A stretch of 64,000 bases of DNA from NCBI RefSeq assembly GCF_047495495.1, contig NZ_CP179930.1, positions 62,001-126,000 of the forward strand, given 5' to 3'. The notes under the pieces were generated by a model. It was not told the DNA's origin and made no database searches. It saw only the letters and a list, made by a program, of their open reading frames with translations. Origin of the DNA: Zymobacter sp047495495 (lineage in GTDB: Bacteria > Pseudomonadota > Gammaproteobacteria > Pseudomonadales > Halomonadaceae). Made by a program: the position numbers and the translations under genes. Position 1 is the stretch's first letter. Each line of letters starts with the position of its first letter. Positions 8,466 through 16,876 of the stretch are shown here, one piece after another.

Positions 8466-8581
8466 AGCGTGTGCCGGAACCGTATCACGGCGGCAGAGGG
8501 CTATGACATGTTTCACGTGAAACATTATCAGGGTGGAATATTGCCACGTGAAAAGGGCATCCTTGCCCAAACTGCCACGTG
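8443..8581. repeat. Cluster of CACGTG palindromes around a parS site
   Basis: CACGTG occurs at 8443-8448, 8514-8519, 8545-8550 and 8576-8581; the last three are exactly 31 bp apart, about three helical turns. Only the copy at 8514 has full parS flanks. A further CACGTC follows at 8596. Confidence 0.7.
8509..8524. other. parS: parS chromosome-partition site (perfect)
   Basis: TGTTTCACGTGAAACA is an exact match to the 16-bp ParB-binding parS consensus and extends to an 18-bp palindrome (8508-8525). It lies between cho and the Cro-like gene. parS sites cluster near oriC in most bacteria. Confidence 0.92.
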
Positions 8582-8608
8582 GAACATCCTAGTACCACGT
8601 CAATGCGC

Positions 8609-8851
8609 TTAATAGCGAGGCGGCCTGACCAGTTCGGGCCAGATGATTTCCCAGTCGTCCGGGCGAAGCATCTGGCGTGTGATCTCCTTGCCCGAAAGTT
8701 GCTCTAGGCTTGTTGCCACTCGCGCTGAAGGCCGCTTGTGGCCGTAAGCGACGAGGCGAAGATAGTTTCGGCTGACTCCTGTCTGCTCGATGTCGTTGTC
8801 ACTTGCCGTGCGCAGCCACTCCAGCAGTTCATCAATTCTGTTCATGACCAT
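8609..8851 (-). CDS. Cro/YdaS-like small helix-turn-helix DNA-binding protein
   Basis: About 80 residues with a helix-turn-helix and the signature of the YdaS/Cro-like group: NYLRLVAYGHKRPSARVATSLEQLSG, then ITRQMLRPDDWEIIWPEL. Such proteins are phage Cro-like repressors or toxin-antitoxin antitoxins. No partner toxin or prophage gene is visible, so it is an orphan. Starts at 8857, 8851 and 8845 are all possible; 8851 has AGGA at the best spacing. It lies next to the parS cluster. Confidence 0.75.
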   Translation of the reverse strand: MVMNRIDELLEWLRTASDNDIEQTGVSRNYLRLVAYGHKRPSARVATSLEQLSGKEITRQMLRPDDWEIIWPELVRPPRY

Positions 8852-8857
8852 AACCAT

Positions 8858-9166
8858 CCTACGAATAAAGCCAACGCATCCTCATATGATGCAGTCGACC
8901 AATGTTCTCTTATATTAGGAAACGCTACGTCTCGGTGTAAACGCGAGTGCGTAGTGATGGTGTGGTGAATTGGTAACGGTGTGCATCATGCCGATTGATC
9001 AATAACATAAATATACCAATCGCTGTGCATTGGCTGCGGAAGGGCCGTCATGGTGAATGGGATATGGAACCTGTGGCGAGCTGTCCATTTCTGTAATCCG
9101 CATAATGCTGCTAGTCTGGATCTTTCCTTCTAAATTCTTCCATCAACCCAAGCGAGGGTATTGACC
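8858..9166. other. Upstream region of argF
   Basis: AT-rich, non-coding. I see no clear ARG box or terminator. Confidence 0.4.
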
Positions 9167-10171
9167 ATGGCGTTCAACCTGAGTCAGCGTCATCTTTTGA
9201 GTCTTATGCGGCACACTCCCGAAGAAATCCGCTATCTGATAGATCTTTCTGCAGAGCTCAAGCGTGCACGACGAGCAGGTACTGAACAGCCACGGCTACA
9301 GGGCAAGCAAATTGCGCTGATCTTTGAAAAGACCTCGACGCGCACGCGCTGTGCCTTCGAAGTGGCTGCCAAAGATCAGGGCGCTCACGTGACCTATATC
9401 GACTCGTCCTCTTCGCAGATGGGCCACAAGGAGTCGATCAGCGATACCGCACGTGTGCTGGGCCGCATGTTCGATGCCATTGAGTTCCGCGGTGCCGATC
9501 AAATTACGGTCGAAATGCTGGCGGAATACGCGGGCGTGCCGGTATTCAACGGCCTGACAGCTGAATTCCACCCAACACAGATGCTGGCCGATGTGCTGAC
9601 CATGATTGAGCACAGCGATAAACCGCTGCATCAGATCAGCTACGTTTATCTGGGCGATGCGCGCTACAACATGGGGCGCTCACTGCTGATGATCGGTGCC
9701 AAGCTGGGTATGGATGTACGCATTGCTGCGCCGAAGGCGCTGTGGCCGGATGACGGTTTCGTTGAAGAGTGTCAGGCGTTTGCACGTGACAGCGGTGCGC
9801 GAATCACTCTGACCGAAGATGCTCAGGCGGCTGTCAAAGGCGTCGATTTCGTACATACCGACATTTGGGTGTCGATGGGTGAACCGGCAGAAGTATGGGA
9901 TGAACGTATCGCTCTACTGCGCCCGTATCGCGTTGATGCCGCGCTGATGGCGGCAGCTGATAACCCGCGCGTGAAGTTCATGCACTGCCTGCCGGCGTAT
10001 CACAACCAAGAAACGGCCGTTGGGCGTCAGGTAGCTGCGCGTTACCCAGAATTTGGGGATGGCGTTGAAGTGACAGAAGACGTGTTCGAGTCACCGGCCA
10101 GCATCGTCTTCGATCAGGCTGAAAACCGCCTACATACCATCAAGGCTGTCATGGTGGCGTCGTTGGCCTGA
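9167..10171 (+). CDS. argF: Ornithine carbamoyltransferase
   Basis: A 334-residue enzyme that makes citrulline from ornithine and carbamoyl phosphate. The carbamoyl-phosphate loop STRTR (57-61), HPTQ (135-138) and the ornithine loop HCLP (273-276) are intact. The N-terminus (MAFNLSQRHLLSLM) and several segments resemble the catabolic ArcB of Pseudomonas as much as anabolic ArgI/ArgF. No arginine deiminase genes are beside it, so the anabolic name is used with caution. The ATG at 9167 has GAGGG eight nt upstream; an in-frame TTG at 9161 is less likely. Monocistronic. Confidence 0.93.
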   Translation: MAFNLSQRHLLSLMRHTPEEIRYLIDLSAELKRARRAGTEQPRLQGKQIALIFEKTSTRTRCAFEVAAKDQGAHVTYIDSSSSQMGHKESISDTARVLGRMFDAIEFRGADQITVEMLAEYAGVPVFNGLTAEFHPTQMLADVLTMIEHSDKPLHQISYVYLGDARYNMGRSLLMIGAKLGMDVRIAAPKALWPDDGFVEECQAFARDSGARITLTEDAQAAVKGVDFVHTDIWVSMGEPAEVWDERIALLRPYRVDAALMAAADNPRVKFMHCLPAYHNQETAVGRQVAARYPEFGDGVEVTEDVFESPASIVFDQAENRLHTIKAVMVASLA

Positions 10172-10790
10172 GGCCGCTGATTCATACGTATCAGCGATAG
10201 CATCCCCGTCATGGTGCCCTGCAATGGGTGCCGTGGTGGGGGTGTTTCGTTTCACGTGAAACAAACGCAAAAAGCGGCGTTATTTTTCATTATTCAATGT
10301 GTTATTGAATATTGGTGATCGCGTCTTTCCTAGAAAGACACCTGCTCATGCTAATAAATACCACGTGGAATGCAGGTGGTCACGGCCAGTTAACCTGTTA
10401 AAAATGCTTTACTTCGCTAGGAACAATACCACGTTGCTTCTGACACCCCTGATCTCCTAAATATAAAAAGGCATTTTGCAGGCCATGAATAGCCGTCTTG
10501 GTGCTTGCTTCGTCATAGAACCTTGAGTTCCATAGACGCAATGATGCCGATCCCATTTCTGGGAGATCGGTTACTTAGAGGGCAACATACTGCGTTGCAA
10601 ACGCTTTTAAAACCTTTGTTAATATTTATATGGCTGTTATGACAGATAAAATCCCATTCTTTGGGGGTGTCATCAGAATGAGTAAGTGGCGTGCTGGGCG
10701 GATATTTTCTAAGGCAGCTTATGCGTTGGGTCATGTTCTACGTGGAAATGAACGAGCCAATAAGAAAATAAATAATGCGTTCATCAAGAG
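10172..10790. other. Gene-free stretch with parS-type sites
   Basis: No supported gene. It contains a near-perfect parS at 10248-10263 and isolated CACGTG/CACGTT motifs at 10362 and 10430. Two overlapping short frames on opposite strands (10513-10734 and 10630-10905) lack ribosome binding sites, and one runs through a terminator. Confidence 0.5.
10248..10263. other. parS: parS site (15 of 16 matches)
   Basis: CGTTTCACGTGAAACA differs from consensus only at the first base; the inner 14 bp are a perfect palindrome. It lies 1.74 kb from the first parS. Confidence 0.85.
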
Positions 10791-10826
10791 AAAAAGCCCT
10801 CGCGTAATAACAGTACGCAAGGGCTT
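10791..10826 (-). terminator. Terminator of the ypfJ-like gene
   Basis: On the minus strand AAGCCCT pairs with AGGGCTT, with further pairing inside and a U-run after it. It lies about 130 nt beyond the stop of the metallopeptidase gene. Confidence 0.65.
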
Positions 10827-10958
10827 GATTCAGGATGCCGCATGGACAGACTGCTTGGGAATACGCGCTTCCCTCAGTGCCTGTCCGATGGCCTTGCGGC
10901 CATGACCGTTGCAGCCGAGTGCTCGCTGGGCCGCATGCATGTCTCGAGGGCTAGGCGG

Positions 10959-11855
10959 TCAAAGCTGTTTGGCAGAGAAGGTATCGCAACGTGCCATATC
11001 ACCACTGTCGAAGCCGACCTTGAACCAGCGTACACGCTGTTCGGCCGTGCCGTGCGTGAAGCTGTCGGGTACGACGCGGCCCTGTCCTTGACGCTGAAGG
11101 TTGTCGTCGCCGATGGCGTCGGCTGCCTTCAAGGCATCTTCGATCTCGCCCGGTTCGAGCCAGTTGTAGCGGCTTTCGGCCTGATGACCCCATACGCCGG
11201 CATAGCAGTCAGCTTGCAGTTCCTGGCGCACGGAAAGCCCGTTGGCCCCCTCGCGCGCAGCGCCTTGACGTTCGGCCTGCGTAACTTGGCGGTCGATACC
11301 GGTCAGGTGCTGTACGTGGTGCCCCACCTCATGTGCGATGACATAGGCTTGAGCGAAGTCGGTGCCCACCTTAAAGCGTGACTTCATTTCTGCGAAGAAG
11401 GAGGTATCAAGATACAGCTTTTGATCGGCAGGGCAGTAGAATGGGCCGACTGCGGCGGAAGCATAGCCACAGCCAGAAGAGACGCTGCCACTGAACAAGA
11501 CCAGTTTCGGGGGCTGGTACGTCTTGCCCTGCTGCTTGAAGATTTCTGTCCAGGTGTCTTCGGTATCGCCCAGCACCGTACTGATGAACTCGTCGCGGCT
11601 GTGATCGACTTGGCTCGGTGTGGTCGACGACGTATTCGATTGTGTCGCTACGTTGCCACCGTTGCCGCCGATCTGTCCCAGAACTTGGCTGAGAATCTGC
11701 ATCGGGTCCTGTTTGGTGATCAGGCCGAAGGCCACCACCAGTACGATCCCCGCGATACTGATCTTGCCACCGCTTAAGCGCATGCCGCCGCCGCTTGAGC
11801 CGTTGCTGCGTTCATCTTCGATATTGCTGCTGCGTCTGCCGCGTTGCCACTTCAT
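10959..11855 (-). CDS. ypfJ: YpfJ/KPN_02809-family neutral zinc metallopeptidase
   Basis: A 298-residue membrane-anchored protein. A charged N-terminus with a Gly-rich patch (about 20-25) precedes one membrane helix (about 31-48), and a low-complexity Gly/Asn/Ser/Thr linker leads to a putative zinc peptidase domain with the HEVGHH motif and the downstream ELQADCYAGVWGH segment carrying the third ligand. The opening MKWQRGRRSSNIEDERS is typical of the family. Substrate unknown. The ATG at 11855 was chosen over a frame extending to 11948 because of this N-terminus. Confidence 0.88.
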   Translation of the reverse strand: MKWQRGRRSSNIEDERSNGSSGGGMRLSGGKISIAGIVLVVAFGLITKQDPMQILSQVLGQIGGNGGNVATQSNTSSTTPSQVDHSRDEFISTVLGDTEDTWTEIFKQQGKTYQPPKLVLFSGSVSSGCGYASAAVGPFYCPADQKLYLDTSFFAEMKSRFKVGTDFAQAYVIAHEVGHHVQHLTGIDRQVTQAERQGAAREGANGLSVRQELQADCYAGVWGHQAESRYNWLEPGEIEDALKAADAIGDDNLQRQGQGRVVPDSFTHGTAEQRVRWFKVGFDSGDMARCDTFSAKQL

Positions 11856-11999
11856 ATGTCGATCGTCCCTGTTCGTTCTACGCCATGAAACCCAAAGGCT
11901 CACCGTTCCGGTGAGCGGCCCTGCCATAAAGCGTATCACCTGAATCAAGAAAGCGAAGCATTCTGGCCGTATGCACGGTCAGAGAGAAGAGCAAAAAGA

Positions 12000-13163
12000 C
12001 TATCCACGCGCCGAGTAGAGCTGTCCTGATCCCATGTGGCGAGGCAGCAGTACCCACATTTCACCGCGCTGCTTCATGCGCCCAGCGGTTTCTCCCGCGG
12101 CATCGCCTAGGCCCCAGAAGTAGTCAGCACGAACAGTGCCTTTGATGGCACTGCCGGTATCTTGAGCGATAACCAGTTTTTGGATCGGTTCATTGGACAG
12201 CGGACGCGTGGTCGACAGAAACACCGGGGCGCCCAGTGGTACATGCGAGGGGTCAACGGCGATGCTGTGTTCCGGCGTTAGAGGAACGCCCAGCGCGCCA
12301 GTGGGTCCGGTCGATTCATCGACAGCAGGCATCTCGCGGAAGAAGACGACGCGCGGGTTGGCATTGAGCATGTCATCGACTTGCTGAGGGTGGGCATGTG
12401 CCCATTGCTTGATGCCTTTGATCGTGGCTTGGTCGGCGGTGATCTGATGACGATCGAGCAGCCAGCGTGCGAAGGAACGGAAGGGAAGGTTGTTGGTGCC
12501 CGCAAAGCCCACGCGAATCATGCGGCCATCTTCCAGCCTGACACGTCCAGAGCCCTGCACCTGCAGATAGGCCACATCAACAGGATCGTCCACCCATACT
12601 AGTTCTCGCCCTTTGAGGAATGGCTGCTTCATCAGGTGTGCACGTGGTTTGTTGACCTGAGTGCTGGCGATGCCATGTGGATAGCGATAGACCGGCGTCT
12701 GATAAGGGCCGTGGCGTGTCAGAGAACCGCGCAGCACGGGCTCGTAATATCCCGTGATCAGCCCGGTTGTAGATCCATCGTCGTTGGTCAGGTGCCATGG
12801 CCGGAACCGTTCTTCGAAGAAGCGCTGTAGTTCGCTGGCATTGGCTGCGTTCATGCGTTGAGCGTCCATGCACACCTGCTGCCAGTCACGCTGCTTGCCC
12901 AGTGCTTTGCAGCTTTGCAGGAACGGTTGCCATGCTGACTGTGCTTGATGCTCCGACCAGCCGGGGAGCTGCTGCCAGTCTTCCGTGCGCCAGCGCGTCA
13001 GTGCCGAGCCACTACCGGCATCGGTGCGCAGACCCGGCACGTAAGCCGTGTTCTGGGGTGTGGATGGGCGAGGTGCTGTCGAGCTGCAGGCCGTTACCAG
13101 TAGGCCTGCGAACAGCAGATGACCAAAAGACATCAGAGAGCGCAGATAGCGAAGCGAACGCAC
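12000..13163 (-). CDS. mltA: Membrane-bound lytic murein transglycosylase A
   Basis: A 387-residue lipoprotein (lipobox LVTAC, Cys 26) that cleaves peptidoglycan to 1,6-anhydromuramyl products at the outer membrane. MltA features include TGYYEP, VAYLQVQGSGRVRLEDG with the GFAGTN segment, and the C-terminal 3D domain (AVDPSHVPLGAPVFL ... IAQDTGSAIKGTVRADYFWG) with its conserved Asp residues. The start is a GTG at 13163 with GAGGT six nt upstream. Monocistronic. Confidence 0.93.
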   Translation of the reverse strand: MRSLRYLRSLMSFGHLLFAGLLVTACSSTAPRPSTPQNTAYVPGLRTDAGSGSALTRWRTEDWQQLPGWSEHQAQSAWQPFLQSCKALGKQRDWQQVCMDAQRMNAANASELQRFFEERFRPWHLTNDDGSTTGLITGYYEPVLRGSLTRHGPYQTPVYRYPHGIASTQVNKPRAHLMKQPFLKGRELVWVDDPVDVAYLQVQGSGRVRLEDGRMIRVGFAGTNNLPFRSFARWLLDRHQITADQATIKGIKQWAHAHPQQVDDMLNANPRVVFFREMPAVDESTGPTGALGVPLTPEHSIAVDPSHVPLGAPVFLSTTRPLSNEPIQKLVIAQDTGSAIKGTVRADYFWGLGDAAGETAGRMKQRGEMWVLLPRHMGSGQLYSARG

Positions 13164-13357
13164 GACAGACCTCGTTTCAATACGTAAATGATTGCGATGG
13201 GATGGCGGGGCATCTCTCGCAATGATGAAAGGCGGACGTTGCGTAGTGTAGAGACTCGACGGCCCTCTGTTCCAGCATTTGCAATGCGGTTTTTACAGAG
13301 GGTAAGTTTCGCTACGCTTTTCTATGACCCATGGGTATGACAAGGATTCCGTCGGTA

Positions 13358-14239
13358 ATGCACAAGAACACGCCGCAGCTTCATCTCGGTCTGGCCATGT
13401 GGGCCAATCCTGATTGGAAAGGAAGCCTCTATACGCCGCACACGGCGATGACGGAAAGTCTGCCCGACTACGCTGCGGCTTTCGATGCTGTGGAAGGCAA
13501 TACGACGTTCTACAGCGGTATTCCCAAGGAAGAGACCGTGCGGGTCTGGGCTGCTCAGACGCCCGAGTCGTTTCGCTTTTGTTTCAAGCTGCCCGCTTTC
13601 ATCACACATGAAAAGCGTCTGCGTGACTGCGAGGCCGATATTGAGCGCTTTCTTGAACGGTTGAGTCTGTTGGGGCCTCGCCTCGGGCCAGTCATGGTTC
13701 AGTTGCCGCGCGACCTGGGTCAGGAAGCCATGATTGATCTTGAGCGCCTGCTGGTGCAGTGGCCTGCCCATATTCCCTGTGCCGTTGAACCACGGTCGTT
13801 TGATTTCTTTGCCAAAGGCGACGCGGAGCGAGCGTTCAATCGTCTGTTGATAACTCACAACGCTGACCGTGTCATGCTGGATGTTAGGCCGGTAATGACG
13901 AATCCGGGGGCTCCCGGTTCGGCCCTGTGGAAGGCACAGCAGGAGAAACCCAAACGCCCGCTGCATGTGATCGCTACGGGGTCGCGGCCTATCGTGCGCT
14001 TTATCGGCCATTTTGAGGATCAGATCAATGATCAGTTGTTTGCGCCGTGGGTCGATCGGCTTGCCCTGTGGATAAGTCAGGGGAAAACCCCTTTCCTGTT
14101 TGTGCATACTCCTGACAATCGGCAGGCACCAACGCTGGCACGGCGCTATGCCGAGCAGGTTTCGGCAGCACTACAGCATAATGGTCAAGTAAGGGTGCCG
14201 GACGCGTTTGCAGGGGAGCAGCAAAGCACGCTGTTCTGA
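13358..14239 (+). CDS. yecE: YecE / DUF72 family protein
   Basis: About 293 residues with a TIM-barrel-like fold and clear similarity to E. coli YecE: VEGNTTFYSGIPKEETVRVW, FRFCFKLPAFITHEKRLRDC, FIGHF, and TPFLFVHTPDNRQAP. Function is unknown in the family. It ends in QQSTLF, close to the QQSSLF end I recall for E. coli YecE and similar to beta-clamp-binding peptides. ATGs at 13331 and 13337 are possible alternatives; 13358 fits the family's N-terminus and has AAGGA 11 nt upstream. Confidence 0.85.
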   Translation: MHKNTPQLHLGLAMWANPDWKGSLYTPHTAMTESLPDYAAAFDAVEGNTTFYSGIPKEETVRVWAAQTPESFRFCFKLPAFITHEKRLRDCEADIERFLERLSLLGPRLGPVMVQLPRDLGQEAMIDLERLLVQWPAHIPCAVEPRSFDFFAKGDAERAFNRLLITHNADRVMLDVRPVMTNPGAPGSALWKAQQEKPKRPLHVIATGSRPIVRFIGHFEDQINDQLFAPWVDRLALWISQGKTPFLFVHTPDNRQAPTLARRYAEQVSAALQHNGQVRVPDAFAGEQQSTLF

Positions 14240-14279
14240 CCCATAAAGGGAAGCCGTTTGGGCTTGCGACTAGACCCGG

Positions 14280-14288
14280 TTATCCACA
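14280..14288 (+). other. Consensus DnaA box
   Basis: TTATCCACA, perfect match, in the gap between yecE and uvrD. Another copy in opposite orientation (TGTGGATAA) lies at 14067-14075 inside yecE. Confidence 0.5.
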
Positions 14289-14307
14289 TGGGGTTTCAGC
14301 GCTGCAC

Positions 14308-14335
14308 GCCTGATTCCTCTGAAGAGGAATCAGGC
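14308..14335. terminator. Hairpin between yecE and uvrD, possible weak terminator
   Basis: GCCTGATTCCTCT pairs with AGAGGAATCAGGC. It is a strong stem but has no T-run, so termination is uncertain. Confidence 0.35.
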
Positions 14336-14368
14336 GCTACCGGGCGGTGATCGGGGCTTCATGGTATG

Positions 14369-14384
14369 CTGTGGTTATTTACAG
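14369..14384 (+). promoter_or_regulatory. LexA (SOS) box-like site upstream of uvrD
   Basis: CTG-N10-CAG (CTGTGGTTATTTACAG), 105 nt before the uvrD start. uvrD is a LexA-regulated gene in E. coli. Confidence 0.6.
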
Positions 14385-14489
14385 CGCGCCTTGAAAGGGC
14401 GCTGAACATCATCTTCCTACTTCTCTATTCAAGACCTCTGGCAGCAGTGATGAAGGTGCCGTCCGGAGGCCATCAGCGGAACACCAGAC

Positions 14490-16748
14490 ATGAATTCCCA
14501 TCATCTGCTTGATTCGCTCAACGACGAACAGCGCCAGGCCGTCAGCGCGCAGCAGGGCAACCTGCTGGTACTGGCAGGGGCTGGCTCCGGCAAGACGCGC
14601 GTGCTGGTGCACCGTATCGCCTGGATGCTGGAAGTCGAGCGCTTGTCTCCCTACAGCATTTTGGCGGTAACCTTCACCAACAAGGCCGCACGTGAAATGC
14701 GTACGCGTCTGGAAGCGTTGCTGAGCGTATCGCCGCGGGGCATGTGGGTCGGTACGTTTCACTCTATTGCACACCGTCTACTGCGTACGCACTGGCACGA
14801 TGCGAAGCTGCAGGAACACTTCCAGATCATCGACAGCGACGATCAGCTGCGGCTGATCAAGCGTCTGTTGAAAGACCACAACATCGACGATGAGACCTAT
14901 CCGCCTAGGCAGGTGATGCAGTTCATCTCTGGGTGCAAAGAAGAAGGGCTGCGACCGGGACAGGTCGATGCACATGGCGATCAGTACCTGCTGCGGATGG
15001 TCGAGCTGTACGAACTGTATCAGCTGACCTGTGAACGCTCAGGACTGGTCGATTTTGGCGAGCTGCTGCTGCGCTCGCTGGAGCTGCTGCGTGACAATCC
15101 TCCGCTGCTTGAGCACTACCGTGAGCGGTTTGGCCATATCCTCGTGGACGAGTTCCAGGATACCAACCGTCTGCAGTATGCGTGGCTGAAGCTGCTCGCG
15201 GGTCCCAATGGCCATGTGACAGCCGTGGGCGACGATGACCAATCCATCTATGGCTGGCGCGGTGCGCGCGTCGAGAACATCGTACGCTTTAGCGAGGAGC
15301 TGCCGAACACGCAGGTCGTACGCCTGGAACGCAATTACCGTTCGACCAATGTGATTCTGGATGCGGCCAACGCCTTGATCCGCAACAACACTGGCCGCAT
15401 GGGTAAGGAGCTGTGGACCGATATCAGCAGCGGTGAAAAGATCTCTGTCTATGCTGGGTTCAACGACCTTGATGAAGCACGCTATATCGTCGATACGTTG
15501 CAGAAGCTCATCAAAGAGCATGACTACAAGCGCAGCGATATCGCCATTCTCTACCGCTCCAATGCACAGTCACGCGTCATCGAAGAAACGCTGATTCGCT
15601 CCAAGGTGCCTTACCGCATCTATGGTGGCCACCGTTTCTATGAACGTCTCGAGATCAAGAACGCGTTGGCCTATCTGCGCTTAATGGTGTCGCGTGAGGA
15701 TGACGCCTCGCTTGAGCGCGTTATCAACGTGCCCGCGCGTGGCATCGGTACCAAGACCGTTGAGCTGTTGCGCGCGCATGCGCGTGACGAAGGAATCTCT
15801 CTGTGGCAGGCGTTGCACGACCTTGTGGCCCACAAGCAGGTCAGCGGGCGCGCCGCTAGCGCGTTGCAGACCTTCGCCAATCTGGTTGATCGTCTCGACA
15901 ACGAAACTTCGGGACTGATGCTGCACGAAATCATCGATCACGTGATTACCATGACGGGATTGATCGAGCACCATCGCGCAGAGAAAGGTGAGAAAGGGCA
16001 GGCGCGCGTAGAGAACCTAGAAGAGCTGGTCAGTGCGGCACGCGCATACGTGCAGGGTGACATGCGCGGCACCGACCCCTTCGAACCGGCCGGTGAAGCG
16101 GTTGGCGACGCTACGTTGGAAAACTTCCTGTCCGAAGCAGCACTGGATGCTGGAGATCATGAAGCCGACGAATTCGAAGATGCGGTACAAATGATGACGC
16201 TGCACTCGGCGAAAGGGCTCGAGTTTCCGGTCGTCTTCATTGCCGGTATTGAGGAAGGGCTATTTCCACACAATCGGTCGATAGAAGATCCCGCCGGGTT
16301 GGAGGAAGAACGACGCCTCTGCTACGTGGGTCTGACGCGCGCCATGCAGCGTCTGTACCTGACCTATGCCGAGATGCGCCGTCTGCACGGTAAGGAAACC
16401 TATCAGCGAGCATCGCGCTTTATTCGCGAACTGCCCGAAGACCTGATTGAAGAGGTGCGCTTGCGTGGGCAGGTTGCCCGTCCTATGCCGCCTTCACGCA
16501 GCAGCTTTTCATCGAAGAATGCATCGCGCGGTGGGCTGTACGATTCCAAGCGCTCGCTTGAGCAGCAGCAGGCTGAGCACGATGGCATGAGCTTGTCGCT
16601 GGGGCAGCGTGTTTCTCACCCGGTCTTTGGGGACGGTACTGTGATTGGTGCCGAAGGCCAGGGCAGTCGTGCGCGCGTCCAGATCAATTTTGACGATGAA
16701 GGCAACAAGTGGCTGGTGCTGGGCTTTGCCAAGTTGCAGCCGCTCTAA
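14490..16748 (+). CDS. uvrD: DNA helicase II (UvrD)
   Basis: A 752-residue superfamily 1A 3'-5' helicase acting in excision and mismatch repair. Walker A AGAGSGKT (residues about 30-37), the Walker B region LVDEFQDTN, motif III DDDQSIYGWRGA and motif VI (YVGLTRAMQRLYLTYAE) are intact. The C-terminal Tudor-like domain (GQRVSHPVFGDGTVIGAEG ... FAKLQPL) is the UvrD/PcrA mark and separates it from Rep. It is about 30 residues longer than E. coli UvrD. A LexA-like box lies upstream. It is followed by cysZ on the same strand after 128 nt. Confidence 0.95.
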   Translation: MNSHHLLDSLNDEQRQAVSAQQGNLLVLAGAGSGKTRVLVHRIAWMLEVERLSPYSILAVTFTNKAAREMRTRLEALLSVSPRGMWVGTFHSIAHRLLRTHWHDAKLQEHFQIIDSDDQLRLIKRLLKDHNIDDETYPPRQVMQFISGCKEEGLRPGQVDAHGDQYLLRMVELYELYQLTCERSGLVDFGELLLRSLELLRDNPPLLEHYRERFGHILVDEFQDTNRLQYAWLKLLAGPNGHVTAVGDDDQSIYGWRGARVENIVRFSEELPNTQVVRLERNYRSTNVILDAANALIRNNTGRMGKELWTDISSGEKISVYAGFNDLDEARYIVDTLQKLIKEHDYKRSDIAILYRSNAQSRVIEETLIRSKVPYRIYGGHRFYERLEIKNALAYLRLMVSREDDASLERVINVPARGIGTKTVELLRAHARDEGISLWQALHDLVAHKQVSGRAASALQTFANLVDRLDNETSGLMLHEIIDHVITMTGLIEHHRAEKGEKGQARVENLEELVSAARAYVQGDMRGTDPFEPAGEAVGDATLENFLSEAALDAGDHEADEFEDAVQMMTLHSAKGLEFPVVFIAGIEEGLFPHNRSIEDPAGLEEERRLCYVGLTRAMQRLYLTYAEMRRLHGKETYQRASRFIRELPEDLIEEVRLRGQVARPMPPSRSSFSSKNASRGGLYDSKRSLEQQQAEHDGMSLSLGQRVSHPVFGDGTVIGAEGQGSRARVQINFDDEGNKWLVLGFAKLQPL

Positions 16749-16876
16749 GCGTTCGCGTCTTCCGCGCTGAGCGCGGTACATCGCGTCACCCCTACGATGC
16801 CGTCGCATTCTGCTCACGCAGGGTGCGCCGGCATTGTTATCCTCGGGTATGAATATCAATCAATAAGGGCCATGTC

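Noticed and set aside
8609..8857. Prophage or toxin-antitoxin locus suggested by the Cro/YdaS-like protein
   Set aside because: No phage, integrase, attachment-site or toxin gene lies next to it; it is a single small gene.
10630..10905. Possible 91-residue protein after argF
   Set aside because: Runs straight through a terminator hairpin and into the end of the opposite gene; no ribosome binding site.
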